Assembly: GCA_951812305.1 (NCBI GenBank)
Contig: CATOSB010000002.1
Location: 62,001 to 126,000 of the forward strand
DNA: 64,000 nt
Reading direction: 5' to 3'
DNA from: an uncultured Paracoccaceae bacterium
Lineage (GTDB): Bacteria > Pseudomonadota > Alphaproteobacteria > Rhodobacterales > Rhodobacteraceae
Shown: piece after piece, positions 10,390 through 19,660 of the stretch
Layout: each line of letters begins with the position of its first letter
How positions within the stretch are numbered: the first letter of the stretch is position 1
Notes under the pieces: model-generated
Database searches by the model: none
What the model saw: the letters and a program-made list of their open reading frames with translations, nothing else
What the model was told of the DNA's origin: nothing
Translations under genes and position numbers: made by a program

Positions 10390-11997
10390 TCAGGCAACAC
10401 TTGTAGCGCGCGACAGGATCAGATCCGTCTGAATATCCTTGGAACCACCTGCAATGGCGCTTGCGCCCTCACCCAGCCGCGCGGCGCAATAGTCCGCAGC
10501 CACGGGGTTTTCTGACCCAAGCAATGTCGCCGCAGTCAACAACGTTGCGGATTGTACCGCGAACCGGCGCGCTTGTGCCTCTGACGGCAGTGATTTCCAT
10601 TCGTCGAGATATTTGGACAGTGCCGTATCATAGGCAGGATCGCGCCCTTTGGGTGCCACTAAGGCTGCCTCCAGCGCTTCCGCCGCATCCTTTTCCTTAT
10701 GAAGCGTGCGCAGAATATCAAGGCAAATGACGTTGCCGGAGCCTTCCCAGATCGAGTTCAGCGGTGCTTCCCGATACAAAAGAGGCAGGGCTGTATCTTC
10801 GACATATCCCATGCCGCCAAGCGCCTCCAGCGCCTCATAAATTACATTGGGCGCACGCTTGTTGGACAGAAACTTCGCCAGCGCCACAGCGATGCGGGCA
10901 AACGGTCGCTGGTTCGGTTCATCATAGGCGGCGGCAACTCGCAAACCAAGCGCCAAAGCCCCTTCTACATCCAGCGAAAGGTCGGCCAGTACAACCCGCA
11001 TCAGCGGTTGATCGATCAGTCGCTTTTGAAATGCCGTGCGGTTCTGACACCAGTGAAGCGCCTGCACCAGCGCGGCGCGCATCAAACCGGCAGGCGCCAT
11101 TGCCGTATCAAGGCGCGTGTGATGCACCATCTCGATGATCGTGCGTACGCCCTGGCCTTCCTCGCCAATGCAATAAGCCAGGGTGTCGTGATACTCGATC
11201 TCTGCGGAGGCATTGGCGCGGTTGCCAAGCTTATCCTTCAATCGCATCAGTTGGATCGAATTGCGTCCGTCTTCCAGCCAGCGCGGCACGAGGAAGCATG
11301 TCAGGCCGTTTTCGGTGTTGGCAAGCGTTAGAAACCCGTCCGACATCGGCGCCGAACAGAACCATTTGTGACCCGTTATCCGATAGGCATCGCCATCGCG
11401 CACAGCTGTGGTAGTGTTGCTGCGCACATCCGACCCACCCTGCTTTTCCGTCATCGCCATGCCCAAAGTTGCACCGCGCTTGTTCGAGATATGCGAAATG
11501 GCCGGGTCGTACTGGCGCGACAGCAATTTGGGCAACCATTGCGTGGCAATGTCAGGACTGGCGCGGATCACCGGGATGGCGGCATAGGTCATCGTCATCG
11601 GGCAGCAGACGCCCGGTTCCACCTGGCTCATCAGATAGACCATCGCAGCATGGGCCACGTGGCCACCCGGCGCATCCTCCCACGCGAGGGCGGAGTAACC
11701 CTCGCTCAATCCCAGATGCATCAGATCGTGATAGCTGGGGTGAAATCCGACCTCGTCCAGCCGCCGCCCACCGCTGTCAAACAGGCGCAATTCGGGCGGA
11801 TTGCGGTTGGCCGCGCGGCCTGCTTCCTGAACACCGGGATCGGACAGGGCGCGCGCAAATGACGCCACCGGCCCAACCGGCGCATTCAGGCTGTCCAATG
11901 CATTCTGCAACGGGCGATCCGCCCATAGATTTGGCCAAAAGCGGGCGGGCTGATTTTCAACCAGATGGGTGGAAAGGTCTGTGCGCGGAGCGGTCAT
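10390..11997 (-). CDS. Acyl-CoA dehydrogenase, AidB-like
   Basis: 535-residue flavoprotein of the acyl-CoA dehydrogenase superfamily, closest by eye to the AidB/isovaleryl-CoA branch. Blocks include the FAD/substrate loop GMAMTEKQGGSDVRSN, YRITGHKWFCSAPMSD, MVHHTRLDTAMAPAGLMR, and the C-terminal EALGGMGYVEDTALPLLYREAPLNSIWEGSGNV split over two segments. AidB proteins are linked to the alkylation-stress response in E. coli and bind DNA; whether this one does cannot be read here. The start at ATG 11997 (MTAPRTDL) is preferred because upstream codons encode low-complexity sequence that overlaps the region in front of ftsB. Confidence 0.9.
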   Translation of the reverse strand: MTAPRTDLSTHLVENQPARFWPNLWADRPLQNALDSLNAPVGPVASFARALSDPGVQEAGRAANRNPPELRLFDSGGRRLDEVGFHPSYHDLMHLGLSEGYSALAWEDAPGGHVAHAAMVYLMSQVEPGVCCPMTMTYAAIPVIRASPDIATQWLPKLLSRQYDPAISHISNKRGATLGMAMTEKQGGSDVRSNTTTAVRDGDAYRITGHKWFCSAPMSDGFLTLANTENGLTCFLVPRWLEDGRNSIQLMRLKDKLGNRANASAEIEYHDTLAYCIGEEGQGVRTIIEMVHHTRLDTAMAPAGLMRAALVQALHWCQNRTAFQKRLIDQPLMRVVLADLSLDVEGALALGLRVAAAYDEPNQRPFARIAVALAKFLSNKRAPNVIYEALEALGGMGYVEDTALPLLYREAPLNSIWEGSGNVICLDILRTLHKEKDAAEALEAALVAPKGRDPAYDTALSKYLDEWKSLPSEAQARRFAVQSATLLTAATLLGSENPVAADYCAARLGEGASAIAGGSKDIQTDLILSRATSVA

Positions 11998-12122
11998 AAT
12001 GACGATCGAGTCCTTGCTGCAACGATATTCATTCTGCGCACAAAATAAAGGATTCACAAAGGTGAATCGATGTGACATGATCCGCGAAAGTCGCGAACAG
12101 AATGCGGCAGCAGAGGCAAAGC

Positions 12123-12425
12123 ATGAACCCGAACAAGCGGACACCGGCAATTAGTGTCGTGAATTTCTTTACCGTGATGCTGTGCCTTGGTGCTTATTTC
12201 ACCTTTGCCTCGGTTCAGGGTGATTTCGGGTTGTTCCGACGCATTCAGCTTGAGGCGGAAGCCCGCAAACTGGAGGCCGAGAAATCCGTACTTCTGGCAG
12301 AAGTCGCTGCACTGGAAAACAAGACGCGGCGTCTCAGCGATGAGTATCTCGACCTCGACCTGCTGGATCAGCAAGCGCGCGATATTCTGGGTCTGGCGCG
12401 TGGCGATGAAGTCATCATTCGCTAA
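12123..12425 (+). CDS. FtsB/DivIC-type septum formation initiator
   Basis: 100-residue membrane protein: a short cytoplasmic N terminus, one transmembrane helix (VVNFFTVMLCLGAYFTFASV) and a coiled coil (AEARKLEAEKSVLLAEVAAL) followed by the LDLLDQQARDILGLARGDEVII tail typical of the family. FtsB links FtsL and FtsQ in the division complex. In many alphaproteobacteria this gene lies directly upstream of pdhA, as here (167 bases), which supports the call. Confidence 0.88.
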   Translation: MNPNKRTPAISVVNFFTVMLCLGAYFTFASVQGDFGLFRRIQLEAEARKLEAEKSVLLAEVAALENKTRRLSDEYLDLDLLDQQARDILGLARGDEVIIR

Positions 12426-12591
12426 AGCCTGAAAAATCAATAAGTTATCGTGAAATGGCGCAGCTATTCGCAATGCGCATGGCAGCTCGTCATCGCAATC
12501 TGGAATTTTGTATCGCAAATCCCGACTGAGTGCGCTAATAGATAGTTTAACGCTAAACTAGTTTTGATTCACCTTGGGAGGAGAATTTCGC

Positions 12592-13590
12592 ATGGCGGCG
12601 AAGAAAGCGGCGAAACAACCCAATGTCTCGAAAGAGGAATTGCTGAAATATTACCGCGAGATGCTGTTGATCCGGCGTTTCGAAGAGAAGGCCGGACAGC
12701 TTTACGGAATGGGCCTGATCGGCGGCTTCTGTCACCTTTATATTGGGCAGGAAGCGGTGGTTGTCGGCCTCGAGGCAACAGCCAAGGACGGTGATCAGCG
12801 GCTGACCAGCTATCGTGACCACGGCCACATGCTGGCCTGTGGCATGGATGCCAACGGTGTGATGGCAGAGTTGACCGGGCGCGAGGGCGGTTATTCAAAG
12901 GGCAAGGGCGGTTCTATGCACATGTTCTCCAAGGAAAAGGAGTTCTATGGCGGGCATGGGATCGTGGGCGCGCAAGTACCGCTTGGCGCTGGTCTGGCTT
13001 TCGCCAACAAATATCGCGGCAACGACAATGTCAGCTTCACCTATTTCGGTGACGGGTCGGCCAACCAGGGCCAGGTCTATGAAACATTCAACATGGCCGC
13101 ACTTTGGAAGCTGCCGGTCGTGTTCGTGATCGAGAACAACCAATACGCGATGGGCACATCTCAAAAACGCTCAACCTCAACCCCCGCCCTATACACGCGC
13201 GGCGAGGCGTTCGGCATCCCCGGTGAGGAAGTCGACGGCATGGACGTGCTGGCGGTCAAAGCGGCGGGCGAGAAAGCCACCGCGCATTGCCGGTCGGGCA
13301 AAGGACCCTACATTCTGGAAGTAAAAACATACCGTTATCGCGGCCATTCCATGTCGGACCCGGCGAAATACCGGACCCGCGAGGAAGTGCAGAAAATGCG
13401 CGAGGAACGCGACCCGATCGAGAATGTCCGCCAGATCCTGCTGACCGGCAACCACGCCAGCGAGGACGAATTGAAAGGCATCGACAAGGACATCAAGGAT
13501 GTCGTGAATGCCAGCGCAGAATTCGCCAAAGACAGCCCGGAACCGGCGCTGTCTGAGTTGTGGACGGACATCTATGCGGAGGCGTCGTAA
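12592..13590 (+). CDS. pdhA: Pyruvate dehydrogenase E1 component, alpha subunit
   Basis: 332-residue thiamine-diphosphate enzyme subunit that decarboxylates pyruvate with PdhB and passes the acetyl group to the E2 lipoyl domain. The ThDP/Mg motif spans FGDGSANQGQVYETFN to VIENNQYAMGT (about residues 150-185), and the activation-loop segment YRYRGHSMSDPAKYR is present. ATG 12592 follows a GGAGGAG ribosome site; the lysine/alanine-rich leader (MAAKKAAKQP) is common in this group. The stop overlaps the next start as TAATG, so translation is coupled to the VOC gene that interrupts the expected pdhA-pdhB order. Confidence 0.96.
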   Translation: MAAKKAAKQPNVSKEELLKYYREMLLIRRFEEKAGQLYGMGLIGGFCHLYIGQEAVVVGLEATAKDGDQRLTSYRDHGHMLACGMDANGVMAELTGREGGYSKGKGGSMHMFSKEKEFYGGHGIVGAQVPLGAGLAFANKYRGNDNVSFTYFGDGSANQGQVYETFNMAALWKLPVVFVIENNQYAMGTSQKRSTSTPALYTRGEAFGIPGEEVDGMDVLAVKAAGEKATAHCRSGKGPYILEVKTYRYRGHSMSDPAKYRTREEVQKMREERDPIENVRQILLTGNHASEDELKGIDKDIKDVVNASAEFAKDSPEPALSELWTDIYAEAS

Positions 13591-13976
13591 TGTCCCGCCC
13601 CGCGCATTTCGACATCCATGCCTCCGATCCACAGGCAGTGATGGATTTTTACGGAAATGTTTTTGGCTGGACCTTTCAGCAATTTGGCGAGGACGAATAT
13701 TGGTTGGTCACCACGGGTGATGCAGAAGAACCCGGTATTGACGGTGGGATTTTCAAACGCGTGGGTCCCGCTCCTTCGCCTGACGCGCCGGCCATGGGCG
13801 CAACACTTTATATGCTGACGGACAACCTTGACGAAACTTCTGGCGCGATTGTGGATGCAGGCGGTCAACAGGTCGTTGAAAAATTCGCTGTTCCCGGCGT
13901 CGGATGGTCAGCGCATTTCAAAGACCCTGATGGAAATGCGTTCGGACTGTTCCAAAATGATGCGGAGGCGGCCTGA
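13590..13976 (+). CDS. VOC (glyoxalase/bleomycin-resistance fold) protein 1
   Basis: 128-residue single-domain vicinal-oxygen-chelate protein. It has the paired beta-alpha-beta-beta-beta pattern with AHFDIHASDPQAVMDFYGNVFGW at the start (in two segments) and WSAHFKDPDGNAFGLFQN at the end. The fold is known from metal-dependent isomerases, dioxygenases and binding proteins; the substrate is unknown. It is coupled to pdhA by TAATG and to the next VOC gene by TGATG, and similar sequence suggests the two arose by tandem duplication. Its position inside the pyruvate dehydrogenase operon suggests a role tied to that complex or its by-products, which is inference. Confidence 0.85.
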   Translation: MSRPAHFDIHASDPQAVMDFYGNVFGWTFQQFGEDEYWLVTTGDAEEPGIDGGIFKRVGPAPSPDAPAMGATLYMLTDNLDETSGAIVDAGGQQVVEKFAVPGVGWSAHFKDPDGNAFGLFQNDAEAA

Positions 13977-14377
13977 TGCCACATTTTGAAATTCACGTGA
14001 ACGATGTCGATGCGGCGAAAACCTTTTATTCCGGTCTTTTCGGCTGGGAATTCGCCGCTGCACCGATGGGTGAAGACATGCAATATCATATGATTATGGG
14101 GTCCGGTTTCACGGCGCCCGATCAGGCCGACGGCCAGTCGTTGACCGGCGGCATGTTCAAAAGGATGGACGCCTCGCCCAGCCCCGGCGGCCCCATTCGC
14201 GGTGGCACGATGACATTTGAGGTCGCCGATTGTGACGAACGCTACGCCTGGGCGCTGGCCAATGGCGGGGCCGAAGCGTTGCCGCCAACAGACATGCCCG
14301 GCATCGGACGGTTCGCCTATGTTGAGGATGGGCAGGGAAATGTTGTGGGCATGATCGCGCCCGCGCTAGGAGAATAA
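13976..14377 (+). CDS. VOC (glyoxalase/bleomycin-resistance fold) protein 2
   Basis: 133-residue paralogue of the preceding gene: [20 protein letters not shown] in place of PAHFDIHASDPQAVMDFYGN, a shared GGxFKR(V/M) block in the middle, and [18 protein letters not shown] at the end. It starts inside the previous stop (TGATG) and ends two bases before pdhB, so all four genes probably form one coupled transcript. Metal-binding histidine and glutamate positions differ slightly between the two copies, so substrate or activity may differ. No specific function can be assigned. Confidence 0.85.
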   Translation: MPHFEIHVNDVDAAKTFYSGLFGWEFAAAPMGEDMQYHMIMGSGFTAPDQADGQSLTGGMFKRMDASPSPGGPIRGGTMTFEVADCDERYAWALANGGAEALPPTDMPGIGRFAYVEDGQGNVVGMIAPALGE

Positions 14378-14379
14378 GA

Positions 14380-15750
14380 ATGGCGACTGAACTACTTATG
14401 CCCGCGCTGTCCCCGACGATGGAGGAAGGCACGCTGGCGAAATGGCTGGTGAAAGAGGGCGACACGGTCACCTCTGGCGACGTGATCGCCGAGATTGAGA
14501 CCGACAAAGCCACGATGGAATTTGAGGCTGTAGATGAGGGCGTCTTGCTGAAGGTCCTCGTTTCCGAGGGGTCCGAGGGCGTGAAGGTTAACACGCCGAT
14601 TGCTGTGATTGGTGAGGAAGGCGAGGATGCCGGCGACGTTGCGGCCACGACCGCGACAGTTGCTGCAGGCGGCGACAATGATTTTGACGCGCCCGTCGCG
14701 GTCGCGGCACCTCAACCGACTATCGCACCTGCACCCGACCTGTCGCCGGACTGGCCGGAAGGTACTGAATTACAAGCCCAGACGGTGCGCGAAGCGCTGC
14801 GCGACGCGATGGCCGAAGAAATGCGCGCGGACGTTGACGTTTTCCTGATGGGCGAGGAAGTCGCCGAGTATCAGGGTGCCTACAAGATTTCCCAGGGGTT
14901 GTTGGAAGAATTCGGCGGCGAGCGGGTCATCGACACGCCGATCACTGAACACGGATTTGCCGGCATCGGCGTCGGCGCAGCCTTCGCGGGCCTCAAGCCC
15001 ATCGTCGAGTTCATGACCTTCAACTTTGCCATGCAAGCGGTTGACCAGATCATCAACTCTGCCGCCAAAACGCTTTACATGTCCGGCGGCCAGATGGGCG
15101 CGCCGATCGTGTTTCGCGGCCCCAACGGTGCGGCAGCTCGTGTCGGCGCCCAGCATAGCCAGGATTACTCTGCATGGTACGCACATATCCCGGGCCTGAA
15201 GGTTGCGATCCCCTATTCTGCGTCGGACGCCAAAGGATTGCTGAAATCTGCGATCCGCGATCCAAACCCGGTGATCTTCCTTGAAAACGAAATCCTCTAT
15301 GGCCGGTCCTTCGACGTGCCAATGCTGGACGACTTCACAGTTCCGTTCGGCAAGGCGCGCATTTGGCGTGAAGGATCGGATGTCACCATCGTCAGCTTTG
15401 GGATCGGGATGCAATACGCGCTGGAAGCCGCCGATGAACTGGCGAAAGAAGGAATCAATGCCGAGGTGATTGACCTGCGCACACTGCGTCCCATCGATTA
15501 CGGCACCGTCATCGCCAGTGTGCAGAAGACAAACCGCTGTGTGACAGTCGAAGAGGGCTTCCCGGTCGGGGCTATCGGCAACCATCTGTCGTCCTACATC
15601 ATGCAGAACGCGTTTGATTACCTCGACGCCCCGGTGATCAACTGCACCGGCAAGGACGTCCCGATGCCCTATGCCGCCAACCTCGAAAAACTGGCACTTG
15701 TTACAACGGCAGAAGTGATCGACGCCGTGAAACAAGTGACCTATCGATAG
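14380..15750 (+). CDS. pdhB: Pyruvate dehydrogenase E1 component, beta subunit, with N-terminal lipoyl domain
   Basis: 456 residues. Residues 1-80 are a lipoyl domain with the lipoylation lysine in [12 protein letters not shown]; an acidic/Ala-Pro linker follows (about 85-125), then the transketolase-like beta subunit with [30 protein letters not shown] and [18 protein letters not shown]. The E1-beta with its own lipoyl domain is known from several alphaproteobacteria. Its lipoyl domain closely resembles that of PdhC even at the DNA level, suggesting domain copying within the operon. It forms the E1 heterotetramer with PdhA. Confidence 0.96.
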   Translation: MATELLMPALSPTMEEGTLAKWLVKEGDTVTSGDVIAEIETDKATMEFEAVDEGVLLKVLVSEGSEGVKVNTPIAVIGEEGEDAGDVAATTATVAAGGDNDFDAPVAVAAPQPTIAPAPDLSPDWPEGTELQAQTVREALRDAMAEEMRADVDVFLMGEEVAEYQGAYKISQGLLEEFGGERVIDTPITEHGFAGIGVGAAFAGLKPIVEFMTFNFAMQAVDQIINSAAKTLYMSGGQMGAPIVFRGPNGAAARVGAQHSQDYSAWYAHIPGLKVAIPYSASDAKGLLKSAIRDPNPVIFLENEILYGRSFDVPMLDDFTVPFGKARIWREGSDVTIVSFGIGMQYALEAADELAKEGINAEVIDLRTLRPIDYGTVIASVQKTNRCVTVEEGFPVGAIGNHLSSYIMQNAFDYLDAPVINCTGKDVPMPYAANLEKLALVTTAEVIDAVKQVTYR

Positions 15751-15757
15751 GCGAAAG

Positions 15758-16018
15758 ATGGAAGTGAAGGGCCGCGATCCAGCAACCGAATGCTACCGCG
15801 TCACCCATAAGGTGGACGGGCAATGCTTTTCGGCCCTCGTGCCAGAGCGGTTGGCCGCCGATCTGCACATGATCGGCGCGCGTCCTTCCCACCAGGAAGC
15901 CTATGTCTGGATCGCTGGACACAGGAAGAAAATCGAAGCCGCGATTGAGCAACTTGCCCGCGGCACGCGGCGCCCAAAGGCGCCGTTTGACCAAATAACG
16001 CTGATCAAGGACCGCTAA
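15758..16018 (+). CDS. Small hypothetical protein inside the pdh operon
   Basis: 86-residue protein with no signal peptide or membrane segment; mixed alpha/beta character with a charged C terminus. Recognisable stretches are [20 protein letters not shown] and [20 protein letters not shown]. It starts 7 bases after pdhB and its stop is 1 base before pdhC, so it is certainly co-transcribed with them. I do not recognise the family. The tight position between two subunits of one complex suggests an accessory role, but nothing in the sequence shows what it is. Confidence 0.75.
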   Translation: MEVKGRDPATECYRVTHKVDGQCFSALVPERLAADLHMIGARPSHQEAYVWIAGHRKKIEAAIEQLARGTRRPKAPFDQITLIKDR

Positions 16019-16019
16019 T

Positions 16020-17327
16020 ATGCCCACCGAAATCCTGATGCCCGCCCTGAGCCCGACGATGGAAGAGGGCACGCTTGCCAAATGGCTGGTGAAGGAAGGC
16101 GATACAGTGTCGTCCGGCGACCTTCTGGCCGAGATCGAAACCGACAAGGCGACGATGGAATTCGAGGCCGTTGATGAGGGTGTCGTCGGGAAGATTCTGG
16201 TGACCGAGGGCACAGAGGCGGTGAAGGTCAACAGCCCCATCGCGGTGCTTTTGGGTGATGGAGAAAACGCGGATGATATCGGCGATACCTCAAGCGACGT
16301 GCCCGCGCCCCAGCCCGCAGCGGAAGCTGCTCCGGCCCCAGCAGAAGCGCCTAAGGCAGTTTCGGCCCCTGCCCCGGCTGCGCCACAAGCCAGTGACGGA
16401 CAACGTATTTTCGCCACCCCCCTCGCCCGTCGCATCGCCGCCGACAAAGGCCTGGATTTGAACGCGCTCAACGGTTCCGGCCCGCATGGTCGCATCATCA
16501 AGGCGGATGTCGAAAGCGCGTCAGCAACTGGCGGGTTGGCCGTTTCCGCGCAGGCCGCAACCAACCAGGGCGTCATGCAGACAGCGGCCCCCACAGGACC
16601 GGCGACAGATACAGTCCTCAAGATGTACGCCGATCGCGACTTCACCGAAGTTTCGCTCGACGGAATGCGCAAGACCATCGCCGCACGTCTGACTGAAGCC
16701 AAACAAACGATCCCGCATTTCTATCTGCGCCGCGACATTCACCTGGACGAGCTTTTGAAAATGCGCAGCCAACTGAACAAGGGGCTGGAATCGCGTGGCG
16801 TGAAACTGTCGGTCAACGACTTCATCATCAAAGCCTGTGCCGTCGCGCTGCAAATGGTGCCGGCGGCAAACGCCGTCTGGGCCGGCGACCGGATATTGGA
16901 ACTCACACCGTCGGATGTTGCCGTCGCCGTCGCCATCGAAGGAGGATTGTTCACGCCGGTCTTGCGCGACGCGCATCTGAAACCGTTATCGGTTCTGTCT
17001 GGGGAAATGAAAGACCTCGCCGCCCGCGCCCGTGACCGCAAGCTTGCGCCACATGAATATCAGGGCGGTTCTTTCGCGATTTCCAACCTCGGCATGTTCG
17101 GCATCGACAACTTCGACGCCGTCATCAATCCGCCGCAAGGGTCAATCCTAGCCGTTGGGGCGGGTGCGAAAAAGCCGGTTGTCGGTGCGGATGGAGAGCT
17201 GACAGTCGCGACTGTGATGAGCGTGACGCTCAGCGTAGATCACCGGGTCATCGACGGTGCACTCGGCGCCGAATTCCTTGGTGCCATCAAGGAAAATCTG
17301 GAAAGCCCACTGGCTATGCTGGCGTAA
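16020..17327 (+). CDS. pdhC: Pyruvate dehydrogenase E2 component (dihydrolipoamide acetyltransferase)
   Basis: 435-residue core of the complex that transfers acetyl from lipoamide to CoA. Domains in order: lipoyl domain (1-78, lysine in [12 protein letters not shown]), Ala-Pro linker (85-125), peripheral-subunit binding domain ([18 protein letters not shown], about 131-165), second linker, then the catalytic domain (about 205-435) ending with [20 protein letters not shown], where the DHRxxDG histidine and aspartate are the acetyl-transfer residues. It is the last gene of the operon and is convergent with cysE, 46 bases away. Confidence 0.97.
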   Translation: MPTEILMPALSPTMEEGTLAKWLVKEGDTVSSGDLLAEIETDKATMEFEAVDEGVVGKILVTEGTEAVKVNSPIAVLLGDGENADDIGDTSSDVPAPQPAAEAAPAPAEAPKAVSAPAPAAPQASDGQRIFATPLARRIAADKGLDLNALNGSGPHGRIIKADVESASATGGLAVSAQAATNQGVMQTAAPTGPATDTVLKMYADRDFTEVSLDGMRKTIAARLTEAKQTIPHFYLRRDIHLDELLKMRSQLNKGLESRGVKLSVNDFIIKACAVALQMVPAANAVWAGDRILELTPSDVAVAVAIEGGLFTPVLRDAHLKPLSVLSGEMKDLAARARDRKLAPHEYQGGSFAISNLGMFGIDNFDAVINPPQGSILAVGAGAKKPVVGADGELTVATVMSVTLSVDHRVIDGALGAEFLGAIKENLESPLAMLA

Positions 17328-17373
17328 GTCGTACGCAGCCGTATTAATCGAAAGAATTTACTGGGTTGGCCGT

Positions 17374-18192
17374 TCAGGCGTCCCCGCCCGAAGCGTGCAA
17401 CAGCTGGTCCATCGTAATCGACGGCTGCGAACAACCCGCTTCTCCGACTATCCTCGCCGGAACACCGGCGACGGTCTTCTTCGGCGGAACCTCTTCCAAC
17501 ACAACCGAGCCAGCCGCAATGCGAGAGCAATTCCCTATAGTAATGTTGCCAAGAACTTTCGCGCCTGCACCGATCAGAACTCCGTCGCCAATCTTGGGGT
17601 GACGATCTTCCTCTTCCTTACCGGTGCCGCCCAGCGTCACAGAATGAAGCATGGATACGTTATCGCCAACCACTGCCGTTTCACCAATCACGATAGAATG
17701 TGCATGGTCGATCATGATGCCCTTGCCGATTTTGGCAGCCGGGTGGATGTCGATGCCAAACATCTCGCTGCACCGCATCTGCAGGAAATAAGCTAGGTCG
17801 CTGCGACCTTCTCGCCAATACCAATTGGCAACGCGATAGGCCTGAACTGCCTGAAATCCTTTGAAAAACAACAACGGTTGCAGGAATCGGTGGCATGCCG
17901 GATCACGATCAAATGTCGCGACTATGTCGGCGCGTGCCGATGCGCCAAGATCGGGATCCGATGAAAAGGCGGCATCTGCCATTTCGCGCAGTATCTGCTC
18001 TGACAATTCCGCCGAGGCCAACTTTTGCGACATACGAAACGCCAATGCATCTTCTAGCGTAGTATGATGTAATACGGTCGTGTGAAGCGCACCGCCAAGC
18101 AACGGCTCGGATGTCACCGCCGCCTGGGCTTCCTCGCAAATCCGATGCCAGACTGGATCGATTTCGGTGATTTTGGCGCGGGTTCTTGCCAT
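17374..18192 (-). CDS. cysE: Serine O-acetyltransferase
   Basis: 272-residue enzyme that makes O-acetylserine from serine and acetyl-CoA, the first step of cysteine synthesis. It has an N-terminal helical domain (about 1-140) and a left-handed beta-helix of hexapeptide repeats with GIDIHPAAKIGKGIMIDHAH, VVGDNVSMLHSVTLGGTG and IGAGAKVLGNITIGNCSRIA. The DHAH and LHSVTLGG histidines match the active site. The start is ATG 18192 (MARTRAKITE), preceded by AGAGGAATGCACA; the frame stays open another 189 bases upstream but overlaps the divergent gene. Confidence 0.94.
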   Translation of the reverse strand: MARTRAKITEIDPVWHRICEEAQAAVTSEPLLGGALHTTVLHHTTLEDALAFRMSQKLASAELSEQILREMADAAFSSDPDLGASARADIVATFDRDPACHRFLQPLLFFKGFQAVQAYRVANWYWREGRSDLAYFLQMRCSEMFGIDIHPAAKIGKGIMIDHAHSIVIGETAVVGDNVSMLHSVTLGGTGKEEEDRHPKIGDGVLIGAGAKVLGNITIGNCSRIAAGSVVLEEVPPKKTVAGVPARIVGEAGCSQPSITMDQLLHASGGDA

Positions 18193-18274
18193 TGTGCATT
18201 CCTCTGCGGCGAGCCTTGACTTGACAAGATAAGCCAAAGACCGGGAAAAAAACAGAGGAAGGAAATGATTTTTC

Positions 18275-18616
18275 GTGATGACATCAATCGAACTGAATGA
18301 TTTGCGCAACAAACTCATTGCCATGCGCAACGCTCTGGATGAAGATGACATACTTGGCGAAGAGGCACAAAAAACCGTCAATCTCGACCAGCAATCCGTC
18401 GGTCGGTTGAGCCGGATGGACGCCCTTCAACAACAGGCAATGGCTCGCGCGACCCATGCAAGACGCGATCAGATACGTCAGCGCATTTCAAACGCGCTCG
18501 CTAGATTAGAAGAGGATGAGTTTGGCTATTGCACGGAATGCGGGGAGGACATCCCGATCAAGCGGCTGGAGCTTGATCCGACAGTGCCGACTTGCGTGAA
18601 TTGTGCGCAAGGTTGA
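18275..18616 (+). CDS. DksA/TraR-family zinc-finger protein
   Basis: About 113 residues: a helical hairpin-like N-terminal region (LRNKLIAMRNALDEDDILGEE, RATHARRDQIRQRISNALARL split over segments) followed by a C4 zinc finger, YCTECGEDIPIKRL then PTCVNCAQG. The family binds RNA polymerase through its secondary channel. This is a short version without the longer DksA coiled coil, as in TraR-like proteins. The start may be GTG 18275 or ATG 18278. Its last 59 bases overlap the 3' end of the convergent DUF7742-like gene. Confidence 0.85.
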   Translation: MMTSIELNDLRNKLIAMRNALDEDDILGEEAQKTVNLDQQSVGRLSRMDALQQQAMARATHARRDQIRQRISNALARLEEDEFGYCTECGEDIPIKRLELDPTVPTCVNCAQG

Positions 18617-18881
18617 CCAGCATTTCGAACACCTGTGCCAAACAGGCACAATAATCCCCATCATCAAGAGCAGGTTCGCGCGGCAGAGAATGTTCCATTG
18701 CCGCAGACATTAATGACCCATCGCCCCAATTGGGATGCACCCCACCCGTCTGTTTTCGGTAAGCATCTGCGATCTCCGCCTGCCTAATCAACCGCTCCAA
18801 CGCCACTTGCCGAACAGGCACCGCAAACCGTCTGAGAAAGCGGGCCGCGGCGACCACATCACCGTGCAGAATTGGTCGCAC
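18558..18881 (-). CDS. Small conserved protein downstream of the GTA cluster (DUF7742-like)
   Basis: 107 residues from a GTG at 18881 (RPILHGDVVAAARFLRRF), four bases after the DUF2793 stop. Conserved-looking blocks are HPNWGDGSLMSAAMEH and DDGDYCACLAQVFEMLV, helical and soluble. From memory a similar small gene closes GTA-linked clusters in other Rhodobacterales; its role is unknown. The reading frame extends upstream to 18959, but that part overlaps DUF2793 and is not credible. The last 15 or so residues overlap the convergent zinc-finger gene. Confidence 0.65.
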   Translation of the reverse strand: MRPILHGDVVAAARFLRRFAVPVRQVALERLIRQAEIADAYRKQTGGVHPNWGDGSLMSAAMEHSLPREPALDDGDYCACLAQVFEMLVNLAHNSRKSALSDQAPAA

Positions 18882-18885
18882 TGAT

Positions 18886-19596
18886 CTAAATGCTCGGCAC
18901 GGTCGGCAAATAGTAATGGATCGCCAACCTGATCTCCCCAGCGGCAAAATCCCCGCCATTTGCGGTAATCTCCAAGGGAGTATCCGCCCAATACGTCACC
19001 GATTGACCGGTAACACCAACAAACCAAGTGCCCTGCGCCAAACCGATGTCGTTGGCATAACGGTCCGCAGCACCGGAAACCCCGATATCGAAGCTTGTAA
19101 CCGCGCCGGTAATTGCAGTTTTCACGCGCCCGGTCACCGCAAAGACCACAGCATATTGCGGGATTTCTTCGGTCGTGGTTGAAACACTTTCCGCGCCCAA
19201 TACGTGATCAAACTCCATCACGTCAAAAACCGAGGCCGCCCCATTAGGCGATACGGCCAACGCTGATGCCACCCAATCGGAGCCATCGTAAGTTACCGCC
19301 TTACCGGTATCCGCGACAAACCCGCGCCAGCCCGTTTTTGGTGTCACAAACACCCAGCCCCCGTTTGACCAGATCGCAACGTCACCATTATTGCCGGACC
19401 AGGCATTCACGGCACCCGTTGGCACGGCATAGGTTTCCCCGTCAATTGCCGCCACGGGCGGTGTCTGGGTGTCAGCCGACTGAAATCCAAGCTGCGTCAA
19501 ACCGTCCAGCCTGACCATAGCCTCATTCACAGTGACATGTTTTTGCGCCTGCGCGGCCTGCAGCAAAGGCAGCCCCAATTGCGATGTCTCACTCAT
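18886..19596 (-). CDS. DUF2793 protein, probable GTA tail/receptor-binding accessory
   Basis: 236 residues. The N-terminal half is the DUF2793 signature, beginning ETSQLGLPLLQAAQAQKHVT and continuing NEAMVRLDGLTQLGFQSADT; the C-terminal half is beta-rich and glycine/alanine-rich with ADRYANDIGLAQGTWFVGVT. DUF2793 proteins occur in phage tail regions, and I recall RcGTA using one as a tail-fibre-type protein. Its ATG overlaps the true gp15 stop by 8 bases, so it was translationally coupled to gp15. The frame is open, but the IS5-like insertion in gp15 lies 65 bases upstream and probably affects expression. Confidence 0.75.
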   Translation of the reverse strand: MSETSQLGLPLLQAAQAQKHVTVNEAMVRLDGLTQLGFQSADTQTPPVAAIDGETYAVPTGAVNAWSGNNGDVAIWSNGGWVFVTPKTGWRGFVADTGKAVTYDGSDWVASALAVSPNGAASVFDVMEFDHVLGAESVSTTTEEIPQYAVVFAVTGRVKTAITGAVTSFDIGVSGAADRYANDIGLAQGTWFVGVTGQSVTYWADTPLEITANGGDFAAGEIRLAIHYYLPTVPSI

Positions 19597-19660
19597 TGAT
19601 GGTTATCCTCTTGAATGGCCCGGGCCCAAACCGAACAGAGATCTGGGCCACTTCGATATC

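Noticed and set aside
14770..15735. 321-residue minus-strand ORF inside pdhB
   Set aside because: Mirror of a strongly coding plus-strand gene in GC-rich DNA; histidine/cysteine-rich composition with no recognisable motif.
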